A DNA stretch of 64,000 nucleotides from Dysgonomonas mossii (GTDB taxonomy: Bacteria > Bacteroidota > Bacteroidia > Bacteroidales > Dysgonomonadaceae). The position numbers and the translations under genes were made by a program. The notes beneath the pieces are model-generated. The model ran no database searches, was not told where the DNA came from, and worked only from the letters and a program-made list of their open reading frames with translations. The DNA is taken from assembly GCF_004569505.1 (NCBI RefSeq), contig NZ_SPPK01000004.1, positions 372,001 to 436,000 of the forward strand, read 5' to 3'. Below are positions 38,001 through 46,759 of this stretch, piece after piece (within the stretch, counting starts at the first letter, position 1; every line of letters starts with the position of its first letter).

Positions 38001-41000
38001 TGCAACATTAAGTTCTTTATACGCAATATTTTTATTACTTAGTTTTCGCATAAAAGAATTGATTCCTTCGGTAGAACCGGCTAGGACTATTTGTTTCGGA
38101 GAATTGAAGTTCACAGCCCATACATCCTTTTCACCATCCAGTAGCGTAATTATCTCTGTTTCGGGAAGACTAACGGCTATCATCTTTCCTTTGTCTTCTT
38201 CTATTGCATCTAATATAGATAAAGCTCTTTTATGACTTAATGGTACTAGCTCTTCTGCATCAAAAGCACCGGCAAAACATAAAGCCGCCAATTCTCCATA
38301 GCTATGACCTGCTACCATATCAGGAATAATACCTAGTGATTTAAGAAACTCAGCAAAAGCAAAATCTACAATACCCAATAATGGCTGGGCATTTCGTGTA
38401 TCGGTGATAACTTCCTCTTGCTCTTTACGCGTTTCTTCATCGAAGGCTGAGTATGGAAATAGTATCTTCTCATATTCTTTATGTTTAGTAAGTAAGCGAC
38501 GCATTGCGGGAAAGACAACAAACATATCCCGAGCCATATTTACTCTTTGGCTACCTTGTCCGGAAAACATAAATGCAATCTTTCCTTCTTTCGCATTTTT
38601 AAAATAAATCCCATATTCTTCTTTTGCGGCAAGTGCTGCATCAATTCTATTTTGTAATTCTTTACAATCACTAGCAATTATAGATACTTGAACTTCTTTC
38701 TTGCTGTTTACAGCCAAACTGTAAGCGATATTTTTAATATTGATTGTATCATTGTAGCTTAGCAGTTCTTTTATTTTCTGTAATTGTTGTTTAGCTTCTA
38801 TTAGTGAATCCCCGCGAAATACAAATAGTTCTGATGACCATAGAGGTAAACTGCTATTATGTTCTTCCTCTTTTTTATGATTTTCCATCACTACATGGAA
38901 ATTGGTTCCGCCAAAACCAAAAGCACTAACTCCTGCAATTCTTTTTTCACTGTCCCAATATCCCGAGTGAGAATTAAACACAAAAGGACTGCTGTCCTTA
39001 TCATAATAAGGATTTGGTTTATTCAGGTGCAATGTCGGCGGTTGAACTTTATAGTAGATAGACAGGGCTGCTTTGATAACGCCAGCAATACCTGCAGCAC
39101 ATTTAGCATGTCCTATTTGTGTCTTTACAGAACCTAGTAATGTTTGACCTTTAATGGCGCCTGATTCAAGAAACATATCTGTTAATGCTCGCAGTTCTGT
39201 TCGGTCTCCTACTACTGTTCCCGTGCCATGAGCCTCTATCATTTCTACCTGTGATGGTAAAATTCCTGCATTCTGATAAGCTCTTTGTAATGCCTTTATC
39301 TGTCCTTTTCTGTTTGGAGCGGTCATTCCCAGGCTTTTTCCATCACTACTACCTCCCATTCCTTTGATAACAGCGTATATCTTATTTCCATCACACTCAG
39401 CATCAGCTAACCGTTTCAGCACTAAAACGCCAATGCCTTCTCCCAAGGCAATACCATCCGAATCTGCATCGAATGAGGCAGAGTAACCTTTACGGGATAA
39501 TGCATGCGTACATGAAAACATTAAGAAGTCGTTGATTCCGTTATGTAAGTCGGCTCCACCTAAAAGTACCATATCAGAGCGATTGGAGAATAACTCCTGA
39601 CAGCCCAGATCCAATGCTGCAAGAGAAGAAGCGCAGGCTGCATCTACTGTATAGTTACGTCCCCCCAGATTTAAGCGATTGGCTATTCTACCAGATATTA
39701 CATTTGATAATACTCCTGCAAAAGAATCTTCATTAAGGCGAGGTAGGGAATTTTTCAATACATCTGGTAATTCTCCAAAAACCTGTTTTGCATAGGCTCT
39801 GAAACCATAACTTGCCGCTAGTTCTGTTGCTCCTTCTGCACCGAATATAACGGAAGTGTTTTCTAAATCAATTTCGGACAGGTTTTCATATCCTGCATCT
39901 GTTAATGCTTGCTTAGCCACCAAAAGGCTCAGTAATTGTGTCGGTTCTATAGACGCAAGTGATTGAGGTGTCATTCCGAACTCAAGAGGATCAAAATCTA
40001 TCGATGGGATAAATCCGCCCCATTTCGAGACCACTTTATCTGTATCAGTAGAATTTGAATCATAATATAGATCTTTATTCCAGCGGCTATCGGGAACCTC
40101 TGTGATACAATTTTTGCCAAGAACGATATTTCTCCAATATTCTTCAATATTATGCGCATCGGGGAAAATACCCGAAATTCCGACAATCGCTATATCTAAT
40201 GGTTGTGTATTTGATGTTGGCAAAGCAATATCGGGCAGTTGAGAAAGTAGCTCGTTATTATCTACAGCTACATGCTTATGCAATTCATACAGAGTCATTT
40301 CTTTTTGATTGAGAGCTGCTATTTGTCCTATCATGTAAAGACCTTTTTCTTTTTGCTCTTCCTCGTTCAATTTTACAAGATCAGTCCCTATACGTTCAAT
40401 GCCTTTGGTTGCAATTCTTGAACGACCAAGATTAAGCTCCTCTAATCTGATCCAAATTTCTTTACTATCTAGGTTTTGCCGTTGTAGTTTTTCTTTTTCC
40501 TTACCGAAATATTCTGTAAATGGAGATTTTAGAGATTGTGTTTCTTGTCCGGGGGCAGCTTGCAGAATAACTGTTGCATTTTCTTCAATCGCCAACTTTT
40601 GGAATTCAGGGAGGATGGCTTTTGTCTCTACGGCTTCTTTTGTATAAAGATATGAAGACCCCATTAACACCCCTATTTTAGCACCTTTAGCATCGAGTGT
40701 GGCAGACATTATAGATACGAACGCAGAAGAAAATGCATTATGTATCCCACCCGCAAAAAAGACACTAAATGCAGACAGATTATCTTCTTTTAGTAATCTG
40801 TATATCTGTCTTTCCCATAAGATAAAGCTGGAAAGAGGGCCTATATGTCCCCCACTTTCACGTCCTTCGAATACAAAGTTCTTCGCCCCTTCCTTAAGAA
40901 ATATATCCAACAATGTTTGAGATGGAACATGAATAAAAGCTTTGATACCTTCTTTTTCAAATGGTTTTGCCAAAGCTTGGCTTCCTCCGGCGATAAGTAC

Positions 41001-42140
41001 CACGGGTGGTCTGTACTCCAATATATATTTCGTTTGCTCTTCGCGTTGTTTTGTAGGAATAAAGCCGAGTAGCCCCACGCCCCAGACTTTATCGTTGAGT
41101 AACCGACTAGATTCTGCTATCAGGCTGCGGGCAGCATCTCCGGTCGTCATACTCATGGCTATAAAAGGTAATGCTCCCGCATCAGCTACACTACAAGCAA
41201 ATTCAGGGACATCGCTTACTCTGGCCATTGGACCTTGTGCTATTGGGTATTTTATACCTAAACTTTTTGCGAGTTTACTATCTGATTTGATTGTTTGCAG
41301 TCTTTTTGCTTGCTGTATATGACCGTATATAGCCTCATAGAAACTAGAAACGAAAGTGTTAAGGTTTTTATATTTTTCTACAAAGTCAATAGATAATGAA
41401 ATATCTTGTCCCATAGGTAAGATATTCTTATTAATATCTAATCCTCCCAATAATGGTATAATATCCGAATATTTAGTGTTGACAGGTAATTTAGGAGAAT
41501 TTTTCCTCAACAATATTCTGAAATTGTCAATTACAGTAGTCTCACTCCCACTCAGTTTACTAAAAATATTTTTCTGATCTTTGGTTAATCCACATTCAGG
41601 AAATAAGGAAATCTGACTATCCAGAATAACCCCCTTCGCTCCTAAAGCTAAACAAGCGGCAGAAGTATGTATACCGACTCCTCCTTGTATATAAATATTT
41701 ATTCCTTTTTTTAAATATTTATTCGCTATACTTTGGAAAAGGATGAATGCGGACTGCGCTGACACTTTTCCCGCTCCTTCATTTCCTTTTACGATAATAT
41801 TACTGATACCGCTATCTATTACTCTTGCAGCTTCATCTAAAGAATGTACCTGACATAATTTTTCTATATTTTCGCTTACAGATATATCCATACCAGCAGG
41901 AAAAATCACTCTGCTTACATTCGGTGGAAGGTCTAATTTTAATGTAGTATCATCTACAAAACAAACCCCAAAAGATTCTGTTGTAGATTCACTCATAATA
42001 TCTAAGGATTCTTGTGCTTTTTGCAGATTCCGACCAAGATGCAATACGGGATATGCACCGGTCTTGATCGTATCTAAAGCTAAAGTAGTATTCGGTATCT
42101 CGAAAGGAGATACGATAAGTAGCTCTTTGTAATGTTGCAT
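35043..42140 (-). CDS. Giant synthase NPD-NPD-KS-AT-ACP-ACP-KR (PUFA-synthase-like)
   Basis: The protein has 2365 aa. Two nitronate-monooxygenase-like (NPD) units are at the N-terminus: a short, apparently degenerate one (about 1-215) and a complete one (about 285-570) with GIKYPIAQGPMARVSD and FEGRESGGHIGPLSSF (His432). The latter is the fold of the PfaD enoyl reductase. Ketosynthase (about 650-1090): Cys836 in DAACASSLAALD. Acyltransferase (about 1190-1480): FMFSGQGSQR and AGHSYGELAAL (Ser1280). Two carrier domains have DLSIDSIKRMEI, with pantetheine sites Ser1702 and Ser1814. Ketoreductase (about 2090-2300): VVFGGAQGI, FSSVAS, Tyr2277 in SDYASAN. With the DH of the next gene this gives a complete reducing cycle on one system. 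Stop and start of the two synthases are 7 bp apart. Confidence 0.93.
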   Translation of the reverse strand: MQHYKELLIVSPFEIPNTTLALDTIKTGAYPVLHLGRNLQKAQESLDIMSESTTESFGVCFVDDTTLKLDLPPNVSRVIFPAGMDISVSENIEKLCQVHSLDEAARVIDSGISNIIVKGNEGAGKVSAQSAFILFQSIANKYLKKGINIYIQGGVGIHTSAACLALGAKGVILDSQISLFPECGLTKDQKNIFSKLSGSETTVIDNFRILLRKNSPKLPVNTKYSDIIPLLGGLDINKNILPMGQDISLSIDFVEKYKNLNTFVSSFYEAIYGHIQQAKRLQTIKSDSKLAKSLGIKYPIAQGPMARVSDVPEFACSVADAGALPFIAMSMTTGDAARSLIAESSRLLNDKVWGVGLLGFIPTKQREEQTKYILEYRPPVVLIAGGSQALAKPFEKEGIKAFIHVPSQTLLDIFLKEGAKNFVFEGRESGGHIGPLSSFILWERQIYRLLKEDNLSAFSVFFAGGIHNAFSSAFVSIMSATLDAKGAKIGVLMGSSYLYTKEAVETKAILPEFQKLAIEENATVILQAAPGQETQSLKSPFTEYFGKEKEKLQRQNLDSKEIWIRLEELNLGRSRIATKGIERIGTDLVKLNEEEQKEKGLYMIGQIAALNQKEMTLYELHKHVAVDNNELLSQLPDIALPTSNTQPLDIAIVGISGIFPDAHNIEEYWRNIVLGKNCITEVPDSRWNKDLYYDSNSTDTDKVVSKWGGFIPSIDFDPLEFGMTPQSLASIEPTQLLSLLVAKQALTDAGYENLSEIDLENTSVIFGAEGATELAASYGFRAYAKQVFGELPDVLKNSLPRLNEDSFAGVLSNVISGRIANRLNLGGRNYTVDAACASSLAALDLGCQELFSNRSDMVLLGGADLHNGINDFLMFSCTHALSRKGYSASFDADSDGIALGEGIGVLVLKRLADAECDGNKIYAVIKGMGGSSDGKSLGMTAPNRKGQIKALQRAYQNAGILPSQVEMIEAHGTGTVVGDRTELRALTDMFLESGAIKGQTLLGSVKTQIGHAKCAAGIAGVIKAALSIYYKVQPPTLHLNKPNPYYDKDSSPFVFNSHSGYWDSEKRIAGVSAFGFGGTNFHVVMENHKKEEEHNSSLPLWSSELFVFRGDSLIEAKQQLQKIKELLSYNDTINIKNIAYSLAVNSKKEVQVSIIASDCKELQNRIDAALAAKEEYGIYFKNAKEGKIAFMFSGQGSQRVNMARDMFVVFPAMRRLLTKHKEYEKILFPYSAFDEETRKEQEEVITDTRNAQPLLGIVDFAFAEFLKSLGIIPDMVAGHSYGELAALCFAGAFDAEELVPLSHKRALSILDAIEEDKGKMIAVSLPETEIITLLDGEKDVWAVNFNSPKQIVLAGSTEGINSFMRKLSNKNIAYKELNVACAFHSPLLHKSRELYADVLQKVDFKTLNIPVWSNTTAEYYPTGKQEIKNRLSEHLIKPVLFTRQVENMYNEGARIFIEVGPGRVLTGLVQSILGDKVSAFETENKSFNGVTFILHTIAKYLSTGRSVDVEKLFEKRNTSIVNIDKPEQYKKSPIVWHINGHNAIPTDGRMPSTGAYPITQPIMNLENMTNNLNNNSTSGLSSSDQVILEYLNSMRMMLQSQRDVMLGYLGHTPNNISTPIQTNSVQQVQVLPMNTSSQQVEQRQEPVGINTSSSKSAGTSTQALFIDDIKGLLLETVSEKTGYPIEMLGLDLDLEADLSIDSIKRMEIIGSLREKLNISGSMEDAEDTVEKLASVKTLNGLIDWIKELANPSISQTQGAIIPDVVHSVAPIQTQAVTIDDIKTLLLETVSEKTGYPADMLGLDLDLEADLSIDSIKRMEIIGSLREKLNISGSIEDADDTIEKLASVKTLNGLIDWIRELANGVENKDSISQSQIEQIAVKESDTIEGELIRMSFELEETTLNSENNKIQGKRFALTDDGCGYAQNIKASIEGNGAIVDLIQGDENLTQYDGLLIFNSSTSPRKYSIKEVFSMIKNVDLARIKWVYTFSDVLGNIKMTEGVSKLKEIQGFPGLIKSLDHEFPTINFRAIVSHSIFEPNLLSQIAVDELLTQDDAYTEIIYKDNKRYFAKPKPVTLVKNGSSHFSLDKDAVVVVFGGAQGITPELISELSKEYPCNYILVGRSDVPTEEFDKYKSLDSKDKIRRYLITEENMKSPGEIEKKVQKIFKTNQINQNVAKIEQNGAKVKYISLDIKNEEELRDFIKKTYDTYNRIDGIFHAAGLLDDKLFIHKTFESFYKVYSTKITPLHVLLDELRSDLKLFVMFSSVASAYGNKGQSDYASANSVFDHIAPILNDKIEARILTINWGPWKGTGMVNETLEVEFKKRGVSLIPLKKGAEYFVNELKYGKESHILVMGGADDVKSFLNN
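36530..37145 (-). repeat. Tandem ACP-encoding repeat (112-codon period)
   Basis: Two consecutive carrier modules start near 37145 and 36810 and end near 36875 and 36550. The pantetheine serines are exactly 112 codons apart. The encoded proteins are almost the same over about 90 residues, but synonymous positions have diverged (the same LDLDLEAD stretch is spelled differently in the two copies). Tandem carriers are a hallmark of PUFA-type synthases, where they raise output. Confidence 0.85.
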
Positions 42141-42193
42141 TATTAAATAGTTGTAGTTTGTTTTTGTTTGTCTTTCTTGTTTTATTATCTAAT

Positions 42194-43555
42194 CTATTGC
42201 ATATATATATATTTTTCTTTAAGTTTATGTATTTGCCCAATATAAATAATAACAGCTAATATTGTTGATGCAACATCAGCTAATGGTATTGAAATCCAGA
42301 CCCCATCCAATTGAAAAAAAAGAGGTAAAATAAACAACAACGGTACTAGAAAAAGAAATTGCCGTGTTAGACTTAGCATGATTGCTTTCGTGGGCATTCC
42401 TATAGATTGGAAAAAATTAGAAATGACCATTTGTAACCCACTAAGAGGTAATACAATCGTTATTATTTTTAAAACTCCGGAAGCTTTACTCGCCAATGCA
42501 GAAGTAGGGTTAAATGGCCTGACTGCAATATCTGAAAAGAATAATCCACCTATCAAACCGAGAAATCCGATACCGACGCCGGCTTTTATGGCCTGATTTA
42601 CTGTAGATATAACTCTTTCTATCTTTTTAGCTCCATAATTGTACCCAACTATAGGTTGCATCCCCTGTGTCAAACCAACAATAATAAGTACAATAATAAG
42701 ATTTAATCTATTGGCTATGGCATATGCTTCTATGGCAATGCTGTCTCCATAAGTACTTAATCTGTTATTTATAAAAAAGACAACAATGGAAGCTGCTACT
42801 TGCATAAGAAATGGAGAGACACCAATACTCATTATAGCCCATACAATTTTTTTATCTAGATTTAACTTATGCTTATGTAGTGTTAATGTGTTATTTCTTT
42901 CAAGAAAATGAATCATAAAGATAACGAAGGAGATAAACGCTGCTATTGAAGTGGCAATTGCAGCACCTCTCATCCCCCATTCGAATATAAAAATGAAAAT
43001 AGGTGCAAGGATGATATTTAGAATAACACCAAGCAGCATAATATACATTGCTTTTTGAGGATAACCCGAAGCACGCATAACACTGCTCAATACGAACCCT
43101 AAATTAAGAAAGATACAACACGGTAGATAATAGATTAAAAACTCGCGAGCAAAATGATAAGTGTCTTGTGTTGCTCCGATTATATGTAATAGTGGATCGA
43201 TAAAGATATAGGTCAAAAGAACGAAGAATCCTGTTAATAGTATTATCAAAACCAGAGCATTACCTAGTGCTCTATCCATCTTATCTTTGCAACCTTCACC
43301 CATATAAATAGCAAAACGAGTGGCAGCACCTGTACCGACGAATGCTCCTAATGCAGTAAAGAATGTCATTATAGGAAAAACGATTCCTAGCCCACCAATT
43401 GCATGATCTCCTAAATTAGGCCCATGTCCAATATAGATACTATCCACAATATTGTAGATGGCAACAACTAAGGAACCGATAATAGCCGAAATGGAATATT
43501 CTCTCAGTAGTTTTGTCGTTTGTTCTGATTCTAATCTATTTAGTATAGACCCCAT
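42194..43555 (-). CDS. MATE-family multidrug/lipid exporter
   Basis: The protein has 453 aa with about twelve hydrophobic segments in two similar halves. MATE features include IYNIVDSIYIGHGPNLGDHA near residue 35, FVGTGAATRFAIYMGEG near 95, and in the second half GLTQGMQPIVGYNYGAKK near 285. MATE proteins export organic compounds with Na+ or H+ gradients; some relatives move lipid-linked products. It is the first gene of the minus-strand run, 53 bp before the giant synthase, and has a good promoter upstream. It is therefore likely the exporter or flippase of the cluster product. Confidence 0.9.
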   Translation of the reverse strand: MGSILNRLESEQTTKLLREYSISAIIGSLVVAIYNIVDSIYIGHGPNLGDHAIGGLGIVFPIMTFFTALGAFVGTGAATRFAIYMGEGCKDKMDRALGNALVLIILLTGFFVLLTYIFIDPLLHIIGATQDTYHFAREFLIYYLPCCIFLNLGFVLSSVMRASGYPQKAMYIMLLGVILNIILAPIFIFIFEWGMRGAAIATSIAAFISFVIFMIHFLERNNTLTLHKHKLNLDKKIVWAIMSIGVSPFLMQVAASIVVFFINNRLSTYGDSIAIEAYAIANRLNLIIVLIIVGLTQGMQPIVGYNYGAKKIERVISTVNQAIKAGVGIGFLGLIGGLFFSDIAVRPFNPTSALASKASGVLKIITIVLPLSGLQMVISNFFQSIGMPTKAIMLSLTRQFLFLVPLLFILPLFFQLDGVWISIPLADVASTILAVIIYIGQIHKLKEKYIYMQ

Positions 43556-43650
43556 TATTTTATCTGATTACTAAATGTTATCCAGGCAAAACATTAGTAA
43601 TGTATGTAAAGTCAATGTTAAAGAAAAAATATATTTATAGTCTCAAGCCA

Positions 43651-43682
43651 CAAACTTATATAAATATATTATACTAAACAAA
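43651..43682 (-). promoter_or_regulatory. Candidate promoter of the PKS/lipid operon
   Basis: On the minus strand TTTG (43682-43679) is followed after exactly 20 bp by TAAGTTTG (43658-43651). This is an exact match to the Bacteroidetes housekeeping consensus TTTG-N19-21-TAnnTTTG. Transcription would start near 43643, giving a leader of roughly 85-90 nt before the MATE start codon. Confidence 0.55.
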
Positions 43683-43804
43683 TAAAAATAATTATTGAAC
43701 AAAGAATAAAGCCCCTACAAATTATCTGAGAAGGAATCTAAATCTATGAAATTTATTGTTTTTTAATTTAAGGATATTATATCTACTTTCTTTTTGTATA
43801 GGTG

Positions 43805-43857
43805 CAAAAACATAAAAAGAACTCCCCTCTCACCAGAATAAATAGATCAGGTGAGAG
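43805..43857 (-). terminator. Candidate terminator of the MarR/sulfur-redox operon
   Basis: An 8-bp perfect stem (CTCTCACC at 43827-43834 with GGTGAGAG at 43850-43857) with a 15-nt loop lies 38 bp past the stop codon. On the minus strand a GGGGAG stretch and then a U-rich tract (TTCTTTTTATGTTTTT) follow. The U-tract is not directly adjacent to the stem, so strength is uncertain. Confidence 0.5.
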
Positions 43858-43895
43858 AAGAGCAATTCGGGTTTTGTCTTATATATATAAAAATA

Positions 43896-46352
43896 TTAAA
43901 TGAATAGATTTACATTTGCATTTTCTGCTCTATCGAGATAAGCGGCAACACCACCAATCGTAATATTATCTATTAATTCCTCTTTTTTTATACTCATTAC
44001 ATCCATCGACATAGAACATGCAATAAATTCGACACCATTATCTAAAGCCTGTTGCATAAGACTTTCAAGGCTATCTACGTTTTTATTTTTCATGATACTA
44101 CGCATCATTTTACTACCGATCCCTCCCATATTCATTTGAGATAGGCCTAGTTTTTTGCTGCTGGATGGCAACATCATGCCAAACATTTTTCCCATAAAGT
44201 CTTTTCTTACAGTAGGCTTTTTCTCCTTTTTTATTACATTAAGACCCCAGAATGTAAAGAAGATACTTACTTTTTTACCCGTAGCTGCTGCACCATTAGC
44301 TATCACAAATGAAGCTAGAGCTCTATCCAAATCGTCACTAAATACTATGAGCGTTTTATTATCTCTAGCGATAGCTGGTGTGGTGTAAGAAGCATTTTCT
44401 TTTGCTATCTTTTCTACAATAGCAGTTATTACCCCACCGGAGTTATTCATACTTACTAGTTTTGCGCCAACCATACGGCACCAGCCATTTAAGTCTTCAC
44501 CAAAAGCCTGATCTGTAACGCTGATTTCGAGGCGGTCGCCTAAATTTATTTCATCGTAATTTTTCTTCAATTGCATAATCGGACCAGGACATTGTAATCC
44601 ACAAGCATCTATTTTGATTGTTTTAATCATTGCACTTTCTTTATTTTCCATCTCTCCATCATCTTTAATAAGTGTATCACAAAGACCTTCACTCGTTGTA
44701 TTATCAGCAATAGCACAAGAGTAAGTTCGATATCCTCCCGAAAGGTTATAAACGTCTGTATAACCGTGCTGCATAAGAATCCGCGAGGCAATATACCCAC
44801 GTAATCCAACAGCGCAATAAACTATAATCTTTTTATCTCTCGGCATTTCATTTAGACGACTTCTAATCTCATCGACTGGTATATTAATTGCACCTTCAAT
44901 ATGTCCAAAATCATATTCTTCCTTTGTACGTGAATCTATGATCATAGCTTCTGTTTTATCTACGTTGAGGATGTCACGCCATTGTATAATATTTACTTTC
45001 CCTTTTAAAATATTCTCTGCTACAAATCCGGCCATATTTACGGGGTCTTTGGCTGACGAGTATGGAGGAGCGTAAGCGTGTTCTATCTCCTGAAGATCAT
45101 AAATTGTACCTCCTTTTTTTATAATCTGAGCAAATAGGTCAATACGTTTATCAACACCATCATAACCGACCACTTGAGTTCCCAGCAATTTGCCATCTTT
45201 AGGAGAAAAAATTATTTTGATCGATAATGGTAGTGCTTCCGGATAATAGCCTGCATGCGAACTTCCGTGCGTATATGATGATATATGCTCTATTTTCTCT
45301 CTGTTTAGTAATTTTGAAGAAGCTCCTGCTGCTGCGACAGTCAGATCAAAAACCTTAGCGATAGAAGTTCCTATAGTACCCTTATATATATACTTATTCC
45401 CTTCTAAAATATTATCGGCCACTATACGAGCTTGTTTATTTGCCGGACCGGCTAGCGGAACTAAAGTATGTTTATTAATAATCGGATTAAACACTTCAGT
45501 AGCGTCACCTAGAGCATATACGCTACTATCTGACGTCTGCATATAGTCATCAACTTTGATGCCTCCCATAGAGCCAAGTTGCAAGCCTGCGTCTTTAGCT
45601 AATTTTACTTCGGGACGAACTCCGATGCTTAATATAACCATGTCTGCAGTAACACTTCCTCCACTTTCCAATACGACGTTTATACCATGCTCAATTGATT
45701 CGAACTGTGCAACACCCTCCTCGAGCAAAAGAGATACATTTTTTTGAATAAGGTGCCGGTGTACAATAGAAGCCATAGAAAAATCGATTGGAGCCATTAC
45801 TTGGTTACTCTTTTCAATCAACGTTATATCTAATCCTGCATCATGTAGATTTTCTACCATTTCCAAGCCTATAAAACCACCGCCTATTACCACAACCCTT
45901 CGGGGCTTATGTTGGTTTATATAGCTTTTTATTTTATCCATATCAGGTACATTCCTTAAGGAGAATATACGACTGTCTTCTATGCCCGGCATTGGAGGTT
46001 TGATAGGTTCTGCTCCTGTAGATATTATTAGTTTGTCATAACTTTCTGTATAATCTCTATTGGCTGCAATATCATGGACTTTTACTGTTTTATCTTTCAG
46101 GTCGAAACTTGTCACTTCGGATCTTACACGGATATCTATATTAAAACGATTGATGAAACCATCTACTGTTTGTACAAACAACCTGTCTCGTTCACTAATT
46201 GTACCGCCAATATAATAAGGAAGTCCACAGTTGGCATACGATACGTACTCTCCTCTTTCGAAGAGTATAATCTGAGCATTTTCGTCCATTCTTCTGAGTC
46301 GTGCAGCTGCTGTTGCACCACCTGCCACACCTCCAATTATAAGTATTTTCAT
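43896..46352 (-). CDS. CoA-disulfide reductase-rhodanese-TusA-DsrE fusion protein
   Basis: The protein has 818 aa with four parts. (1) FAD/NAD(P)H pyridine-nucleotide disulfide reductase of the CoA-disulfide reductase type (about 1-450): IIGGVAGGATAAARLRRMDE at the N-terminus and Cys42 in SYANCGLPYYIGG. (2) Rhodanese domain (about 460-555): Cys513 in IVYCAVGLRGY. (3) TusA/SirA domain (about 575-650): CGLQCPGPIMQ, Cys588. (4) DsrE/DsrF-like domain (about 660-818): Cys779 in FIACSMSMDVMS. Each part handles persulfide or CoA-persulfide sulfur, so the chain can take up, reduce and relay sulfane sulfur. The MarR regulator lies 47 bp upstream in the same operon. Related fusions are known in Bacteroidetes and clostridia; the physiological substrate is not settled. 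Confidence 0.92.
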   Translation of the reverse strand: MKILIIGGVAGGATAAARLRRMDENAQIILFERGEYVSYANCGLPYYIGGTISERDRLFVQTVDGFINRFNIDIRVRSEVTSFDLKDKTVKVHDIAANRDYTESYDKLIISTGAEPIKPPMPGIEDSRIFSLRNVPDMDKIKSYINQHKPRRVVVIGGGFIGLEMVENLHDAGLDITLIEKSNQVMAPIDFSMASIVHRHLIQKNVSLLLEEGVAQFESIEHGINVVLESGGSVTADMVILSIGVRPEVKLAKDAGLQLGSMGGIKVDDYMQTSDSSVYALGDATEVFNPIINKHTLVPLAGPANKQARIVADNILEGNKYIYKGTIGTSIAKVFDLTVAAAGASSKLLNREKIEHISSYTHGSSHAGYYPEALPLSIKIIFSPKDGKLLGTQVVGYDGVDKRIDLFAQIIKKGGTIYDLQEIEHAYAPPYSSAKDPVNMAGFVAENILKGKVNIIQWRDILNVDKTEAMIIDSRTKEEYDFGHIEGAINIPVDEIRSRLNEMPRDKKIIVYCAVGLRGYIASRILMQHGYTDVYNLSGGYRTYSCAIADNTTSEGLCDTLIKDDGEMENKESAMIKTIKIDACGLQCPGPIMQLKKNYDEINLGDRLEISVTDQAFGEDLNGWCRMVGAKLVSMNNSGGVITAIVEKIAKENASYTTPAIARDNKTLIVFSDDLDRALASFVIANGAAATGKKVSIFFTFWGLNVIKKEKKPTVRKDFMGKMFGMMLPSSSKKLGLSQMNMGGIGSKMMRSIMKNKNVDSLESLMQQALDNGVEFIACSMSMDVMSIKKEELIDNITIGGVAAYLDRAENANVNLFI

Positions 46353-46399
46353 AATTTATATTGTAAATATTTGTTATTAGCAATTATGTGATTAAAAAA

Positions 46400-46759
46400 T
46401 TATGCTGATATTTCTACCAGTTCTTTTATCAATGCAGATAAATTAATTTCATGTTTCATCATTTCTTTTATTTTCTTTCTCCCTTCCTCTGTCAAGGAAA
46501 AAATCATTTGCCTTTTATCTATAGAACCCATTTCTCGCAATATATACCCTTTTGTTTCTACAGTATTTATTATACGTGATACTCTGGAATTAGACAACCC
46601 CACAAATTCACAAATCTCATTTGCTGTTCTTGGCTTCTCATCCTTCATGCAACATAAAACCATCCCTTCGTTAATGGTTATATTATTCTTTTCGGCAAAC
46701 TCTTTCTCAAAAGTATAAAGAGACTTATATATGTTTTTTAGTTTACAAATTGACTCCAT
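46400..46759 (-). CDS. MarR-family transcriptional regulator
   Basis: The protein has 119 aa, slightly shorter than the usual 140-150. The winged helix-turn-helix is clear: TINEGMVLCCMKDEKPRTAN, EICEFVGLSNSRVSRIIN, then the wing KGYILREMGSIDKRQMIFSL, followed by TEEGRKKI. One Cys pair (Cys36 and Cys37) could sense redox or persulfide state; this is a guess. It precedes the sulfur-redox fusion gene, so it probably controls that gene and itself. Just upstream of its start codon are two direct repeats that may be its operator. Confidence 0.9.
   Translation of the reverse strand: MESICKLKNIYKSLYTFEKEFAEKNNITINEGMVLCCMKDEKPRTANEICEFVGLSNSRVSRIINTVETKGYILREMGSIDKRQMIFSLTEEGRKKIKEMMKHEINLSALIKELVEISA

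Larger units (their letters stand above)
43556..43895. other. Intergenic region between the sulfur-redox gene and the lipid cluster
   Basis: This 340-bp AT-rich gap holds the candidate promoter of the MATE/synthase operon (43651-43682) and the candidate terminator of the upstream minus-strand operon (43827-43857). I see no gene in it. Confidence 0.7.

Noticed and set aside
40942..41322. A 126-codon open frame on the plus strand inside the giant synthase
   Set aside because: It is fully antisense to the NPD region, which is strongly supported by domain motifs; the frame has no recognisable motif.
24742..43555. Calling the cluster a polyunsaturated fatty acid synthase
   Set aside because: The carriers and NPD domain are PUFA-like, but I see no FabA-like dehydratase/isomerase pair, which is needed for the polyunsaturated pattern; only one DH is visible, so the product type is left open.
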